This document shows, piece by piece, positions 61,501 to 64,000 of a stretch of 64,000 nucleotides of DNA. The position numbers were made by a program, and so were the translations under genes. A model generated the notes under the pieces. The model had not been told where the DNA came from. It ran no database searches and saw nothing but the letters and a program-made list of their open reading frames with translations. Location: assembly GCF_037076345.1 (NCBI RefSeq), contig NZ_AP024702.1, forward strand, positions 248,001 to 312,000, written 5' to 3'. Position 1 is the stretch's first letter. Every line of letters begins with the position of its first letter. This stretch comes from Haloferula helveola (GTDB lineage: Bacteria > Verrucomicrobiota > Verrucomicrobiia > Verrucomicrobiales > Akkermansiaceae).

Positions 61501-63338
61501 GCGAAGTGTCCCTGGATGGCTGACAGCAGCGGGTGAGGCGAATACATGCCTCGGTCAGTCAGTGTTCGCACGTCGCGATGCCGTTTGATCAGACGGTCGA
61601 ACAAGGGACTATAGACGCCCGCGCTGAGCCCTCTCTCGGCGGGTTCACGACTGAGTGGCCCTTTGCCATCGGAGACGCCCCTGACGATCGCATCACGTGC
61701 CAGAATCTGCGCCATCGGGCTCGGGTCACGGAGGAGTTCAATGACCGCTTCGGGCGTGACCAGGAGGATCGGCGGAATGCGGCCGAGAACGTCGGCGATC
61801 GTCGGCTGGTTCGATCGGGCGTCATTCCAAAGCCTCCGGAACTCGGCGAGCCGCTGTGGAGCGGGCGTCTTCTCGCTCACCGCCTGCTTGTCGATTTCCT
61901 GGATCAAGGCCTTCGAGCGCGCGACCAACTGATCCCGTTTCACATTGCCCCCGGGGCGACCGGCCCAGTGCCACAGCTGGTCGGCAGAACTACCGTTGAG
62001 TTCGCCGCGACCCAGGCGCCAGAGACCTTTGCCAAGCAGTGCGTCGATTGCGTTGTCGAGGTTCTTCTCCTCTCCACCGGCGGCCACCGCCTCGAGCATC
62101 GAGATGTCCGGGCTCGGGTTCTTGCCGAAAGATGCCACCATCGCTCTCGCGTCGGCGGGACTCGTGTTCTTCCAGTCGAACGGAATCTTCGGGGCGAACT
62201 GGGTATTGAAGAGTTCGGGATTCTGTCCGGCGAATTTGCGGAATTCGTCAGGGGTAAGGATTTCCGGTCCCCGCTCATAGTAACCCGGCCTCCAGGTCTT
62301 CAGGAGCTCGGTCAGTTGGAGCGGACTAAGCTTCGGAATCGCGTCGCGAATCTGCGACATCTTCTCGTCGGCGCGATCCGGCCAGTACTTCACCGGATCA
62401 TCCCGATAGTGAGGGCTGTTGCTGCCGCCTGCCCAGTCGGTCTGGACGCGTTCGGCGTAACCGGGGAATCTGGCAAGCAGGGCCTTTGACTCGGCAAGCG
62501 GAGCTTCCACCTGTTCTCCGTCGAGCATGCCCATGATGTAGGCTTTGACCGAAACCTGCCAGTCGAGCAGCAGTCTCAGCTCTTCATCGAACGTCATGCC
62601 CTCCGTCAGCTCCTTAACATGGCTGACGAACTCGTCGCTCAGGCGATCCTGCGCCATATCGAGGCGGGTACCGCGAATCGAGTTGAGAAGCCAAAGGAAG
62701 TCACCCTCGTAGAGCGCGAGCAACAGATCATCCGATACCTTCGTCTTCACCAGCCCGAGCAAACGAAGCGCGACCCCTTCCCGGTCATTGCGGCGCTCGG
62801 CTTCGTCCAGGAACCAGCGGTCGTACTGGCGGAATCTCGCGTTCGACGCGAGATGCAGCGCTTGGGTGCGTCCGAAGGCGTAGGCCGAAGCACCATCGCC
62901 GAGGCGGTCAATCAGCAGGCTGTGAACCGCGATCACCGCATCGTCGGCCTCGGGCCCCGTCGGGTCGGCCGCTTTCCGCAGGAACTGCTGATGGAATGCC
63001 GCCGCCCCCTTCCAGTCACCGGCGAGCTCGGCGGCCCGACCGGCGTGATAGAGCAACACGGCATCTTGCGGAATATTCTGGCGCAGCCACTCCTCGGCCA
63101 AGGTCACCGCCTGGGCCGGCCGACCTTCGTCGATCCCCGCCTTGAGCAGCGAGAGCATGGCCGACTCCGGCTGAGTCTCAACCGCTGACGAAACGGATGC
63201 CCGCTGCTCTTCGAAAGACGCGGCGTACATCCGCTCAGGGAACGCGACGAGCAGTGCCCCGCAGGCGAGCGGAAAAACAGACCGGACTCGGAAAATCGCC
63301 ATCATGGTCAGAGGATTGGATCGGGACCGGGAAGTCAT
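55554..63338 (-). CDS. Giant secreted TPR/beta-sandwich protein B (2594 aa)
   Basis: Starts immediately after the preceding TAA; an in-frame ATG at 63305 is an alternative, and the hydrophobic signal lies at about residues 13-40. Helical TPR-like N-terminal half (LLYHAGRAAELAGDWKGAAA), a poly-Lys insert near 715 (KKKKKKNDPA), a TPR pair before 1120, four beta modules starting near 1123, 1301, 1794 and 2157 (core GIDELTVSASSTSGD, LKETGTHTGWFEGSV), then a C-terminal TPR array about 2277-2594 (YPQTLPASKAQYQIAVLYER). Paralogous throughout to protein A. Probably periplasmic and part of the same machine. No enzyme motif seen. Confidence 0.82.
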   Translation of the reverse strand: MTSRSRSNPLTMMAIFRVRSVFPLACGALLVAFPERMYAASFEEQRASVSSAVETQPESAMLSLLKAGIDEGRPAQAVTLAEEWLRQNIPQDAVLLYHAGRAAELAGDWKGAAAFHQQFLRKAADPTGPEADDAVIAVHSLLIDRLGDGASAYAFGRTQALHLASNARFRQYDRWFLDEAERRNDREGVALRLLGLVKTKVSDDLLLALYEGDFLWLLNSIRGTRLDMAQDRLSDEFVSHVKELTEGMTFDEELRLLLDWQVSVKAYIMGMLDGEQVEAPLAESKALLARFPGYAERVQTDWAGGSNSPHYRDDPVKYWPDRADEKMSQIRDAIPKLSPLQLTELLKTWRPGYYERGPEILTPDEFRKFAGQNPELFNTQFAPKIPFDWKNTSPADARAMVASFGKNPSPDISMLEAVAAGGEEKNLDNAIDALLGKGLWRLGRGELNGSSADQLWHWAGRPGGNVKRDQLVARSKALIQEIDKQAVSEKTPAPQRLAEFRRLWNDARSNQPTIADVLGRIPPILLVTPEAVIELLRDPSPMAQILARDAIVRGVSDGKGPLSREPAERGLSAGVYSPLFDRLIKRHRDVRTLTDRGMYSPHPLLSAIQGHFAEQLKKNEPDAGLAMIWLNAQFPEDNAASVKLIEELYKSPSWKSMPPKVRYGARMWFGERVMSPEVIAVVQSADADVVCKPLLGLLLPPGVEQPEPDPAADGPKKKKKKNDPATVIQPGLERTVAALRSTIDGLKSSPVRLEVRGLDRLGKVEGDVLKDPQVMALLVEMADSLRIVEVDATVSSHFLAKISEERDPATLLKSAAYVWRDVELNHRALPLVMALTESLLEAQPEAAGAFARAGLETIARHRSGHTWFDRESDIPRLKALRGKAAMKLGLIVIPVPKNHPAYPVYESQADWVTGNDDSAWEKLDEHWEAFIPVHRELSVNYLLWVLQRTLYARDEARQEELVKSLLSWAGEAGTPLTPEERVKVELMYGDIAMQRGQLRQAHEIYVRTQNNEAYAELPIRHQATLKRAGAERIAKDFDAALQTLNELELERIPELWTQIRYARAEIYFDMEEYDDAKDDIDSILAREPNHADAKILLGKVQLKRQKLMEATEVELGSATSQKSLVPGENLKVTLSDPTLAVSGAGTEIEVVVWATSGDKETFFLRQFGDQKTKFRGEVATDLGAPAPGDDVLQVIGDDEVFYAYSERFREKMNNLEEKRGGPIRIASDALLMASARKLLTEAEQRTADMEAVMAEIRHKPSESATAEGAARAAVAARAMSAEARAEDQGFSEAEFQRFIAKVAKPGNPIHVRVIDPDRSRTDGIDELTVSASSTSGDTISRITLKETGTHTGWFEGSVPTTGAQALAFARNSEPGRNPNMVISPKASEYPAWRPVLSENETPEFMVDLNDNVGLGELTITASEPGAKLQRFLVQAGLNSGEFHTVAAYPIDLKEAQDPWKPSVLVMNDADAFHNNDKRDLHEDFRDVIAQVERGWLTQQYHQGYASNVGGVSDAMPAEALESNEWKRQNRHDVSSVIYRFRSYFYEPREVTRRFRVDLGAFTIPKDTHPSIASTPHFMIAVDGRPITDAEGRLEGEINLRAGVHRFEIWGSGWVKNMGFGGRQPKLFTNLDDSGELAECPAEFFDPAEFPEGVLDHRNSPAKVVSGPDGTEFKVNFAEGSRGRVLRLVMLAQEGPVPALNAMILTEPDGTEVLPVKEDFAELNKNDTLEILTGDRISVRYVDDRFATEEKQRLERTLDVSFTDARVEFADMEPRWSNKDGKEMPYYEKLLRFPFDKPLSLAIHDADMDTSIEPDTVMVTLESKAGGSREFEAVETGDSTGTFRLRIVPVEGAPAEPDQFQVGKGGTILATYRDAENDRPGVPYDRIATIEHAAFSEPQLLMSHATVTPFEGEAMRTLVHGFERRDYRDPERERVASERIRERWQIENTMVPSTESPEGGLAAVHGRRLYLELVAPQLALGVASKVMLYAQTESGRKAAAADGAGAADAPFDITVPGTIALTGGLGSTFAHRDEWRTIPENPIYAGGSVASSNEVYFDRFRMSVPLVAGLLPPFGSMTEEEMDELEAQAKNSRSAADALDQMRRIGGLVVQPGEKVHFGFLYTDEQGQERWLTASTTVITHPAFDVMAEDYREPMTSAYVGESLNLRVVDLGGDVSDESDVVTVLLQAKSGAKHRVELRESGPHTGIFKAGYALSYAKANQPEASVDAAGHDVRRDGFPVIYGDTVAARYTDANGVKSEIHMVSISKGADGTIEPFSKQYEDPEIAMRTQFSLAEAYLEMAKRHRRLNEPEAAEIEYSSAKQLLSKAMDQFTDPETRANAEYLLGTLTMEEADATEEGELQETRYRAALSRFLNVTGSYPQTLPASKAQYQIAVLYERLKEPEIAAQEYVKLAYKYPDSEFLATSMARLGTHFLKKAASYEEKAKPLLEQVDNKDAQFEGEAMHKMAVREYIKTAQIFGRLQERFPGNELAGEAGLRAGQAYMRADKEQEAVDAFKRVTDDEAYDGPKVRAQAMYWTGMCYLDLRQQMAAYSIFKRLTYDFPESKWASYARGQLSQDSLLKLENELELERLEAGQ

Positions 63339-64000
63339 TTACTCGCCGCTTTCCGACTCCTCCTCGAGTGCCGCCAACTTCTTGCGTGCCTCGGTGACGT
63401 GCTTGCTGGTCGGGTAGTCGAAGATCAACTGCCTGAGCTTTGCCTTCGCCGTTTCGTTGTCGCCCATCCGGAAACCGACGTTGGCCCACAACAGCAGCAT
63501 CTCATCGAGGAAAGCCGCATCCGGATAGTCACTGAAGACGCTCTCCAAAAGATCCGCCGCTTGGGCGAAGTCCTCGGTATCGACGTAGTGACGGACCACC
63601 CGGCCGAGGGCTTCCGCCGCAAACGAGCTCTCGGGATAGGTCTCGTAAGTCAGCCGGTAGGCGCGGATCGCCGGGCTCATCCGGTTCTGCAAGGCCGTCT
63701 CCTTGCTGAGACCCGCTTTGCCCCACTTGCTGTTGTGCTCGTCGGCCGCTTCGGCCATCTCCTCGGCCTCCTTCTGCAGCGCCTCGCCGATCCTGAACTG
63801 CGCCTCGGCACCGGAGATCGGATTCTCCAGTTCCAGCACGCGACCGTAGACATCGACCGCCTGCTTGTAATCGCCGCGGTCGGTCAGACTGCGGCCTAGC
63901 GTCATCAGCGCCTGGTCCGCCAGAACGGACTCGGGGTAAAGCCGGTTGAAGGCCAGACAGGTCGCCGTGGCCGCATCGAAGTCATCCTTCAGCAGCTCAC
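63339..64000 (-). CDS. BamD/YbgF-like TPR protein (5' partial)
   Basis: The frame remains open to the right edge, so the start is outside the window. At least 220 residues of TPR-like helices: AEAQFRIGEALQKEAEEMAE, AIRAYRLTYETYPESSFAAE, AADLLESVFSDYPDAAFLDE, AKLRQLIFDYPTSKHVTEAR. The repeats resemble BamD/YbgF-type outer-membrane-lipoprotein TPRs (family assignment by pattern). The TAA abuts the ATG of the giant B gene with no gap, so it belongs to the same operon. Ends with an acidic tail (EEESESGE). Confidence 0.75.
   Translation of the reverse strand, partial: ELLKDDFDAATATCLAFNRLYPESVLADQALMTLGRSLTDRGDYKQAVDVYGRVLELENPISGAEAQFRIGEALQKEAEEMAEAADEHNSKWGKAGLSKETALQNRMSPAIRAYRLTYETYPESSFAAEALGRVVRHYVDTEDFAQAADLLESVFSDYPDAAFLDEMLLLWANVGFRMGDNETAKAKLRQLIFDYPTSKHVTEARKKLAALEEESESGE

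Noticed and set aside
1..64000. CRISPR array, tRNA, rRNA, phage or transposase genes
   Set aside because: No direct-repeat arrays with regular spacers, no cloverleaf-like or rRNA sequence and no recombinase or transposase motifs were recognised. Short tRNA-like sequences cannot be fully excluded by eye.

Overview
The window looks like a chromosomal segment of a Verrucomicrobiota bacterium, probably a Verrucomicrobiales/Akkermansiaceae-type heterotroph. This is inferred from gene content: two Verru_Chthon-cassette-A-like prepilin-type proteins, PSCyt1/DUF1549/DUF1553 plus DUF1501 pairs, fused cytochrome c/sorbosone-dehydrogenase-like propeller proteins, a DUF1080 protein, a GxxExxY protein and a non-canonical Nramp. 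The DNA is GC-rich and densely coding. No rRNA, tRNA, CRISPR array, transposase or phage gene was recognised.

Layout. (1) 1-3121, plus: the 3' end of a Verru_Chthon-A-like gene and a small secreted protein. (2) 3126-8345: an AraC/PAS regulator divergent from a PSCyt1-LamG-PSD1 protein and a Tat-exported DUF1501 protein. (3) 8517-15730, minus: an operon-like run of L-serine dehydratase, LamG/cytochrome/propeller protein, secreted HExxH zincin and sulfatase. (4) 15881-20359, minus: a second Verru_Chthon-A-like gene followed by a paralogue of the same small secreted protein. (5) 20510-25962, minus: an overlapping run of YdjY protein, cytochrome/propeller protein, DUF1080 protein and cytochrome P450. 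(6) 26310-27770, plus: a membrane-anchored alpha/alpha-toroid protein. (7) 27800-28627, minus: an alpha/beta hydrolase. (8) 28806-34352, plus: pentahaem cytochrome, propeller, and a VHL-like plus tandem zincin protein. (9) 34457-64000, minus: about 29.5 kb of almost gapless genes running off the right end.

Region 9 is the most unusual. In transcription order it encodes a BamD-like TPR protein (partial), a 2594-residue giant, a small GxxExxY (PD-(D/E)XK-type) protein, a second 2456-residue giant paralogous to the first, a 115-residue protein, ExbB, ExbD, ExbD, a short acidic TonB-like protein, a five-TM DUF4159 protein, a membrane protein, an FAD oxidoreductase, a PDZ/toroid/HEAT (DUF6288-like) protein, an Nramp-like transporter and a small membrane-anchored protein. 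I infer a proton-motive-force-driven envelope machine with two giant periplasmic TPR/beta-sandwich proteins. The GxxExxY gene is bracketed by a near-perfect 32-bp inverted repeat whose left arm encodes the start of the second giant's signal peptide.

Elsewhere the theme is secreted degradation and oxidation (sulfatase, zincins, hydrolases, c-type cytochromes, propellers), which suggests life on complex, partly sulfated glycoconjugates. Two separate loci pair the cytochrome/propeller family with paralogous secreted zincins. In one of them the fused architecture is split into two genes.
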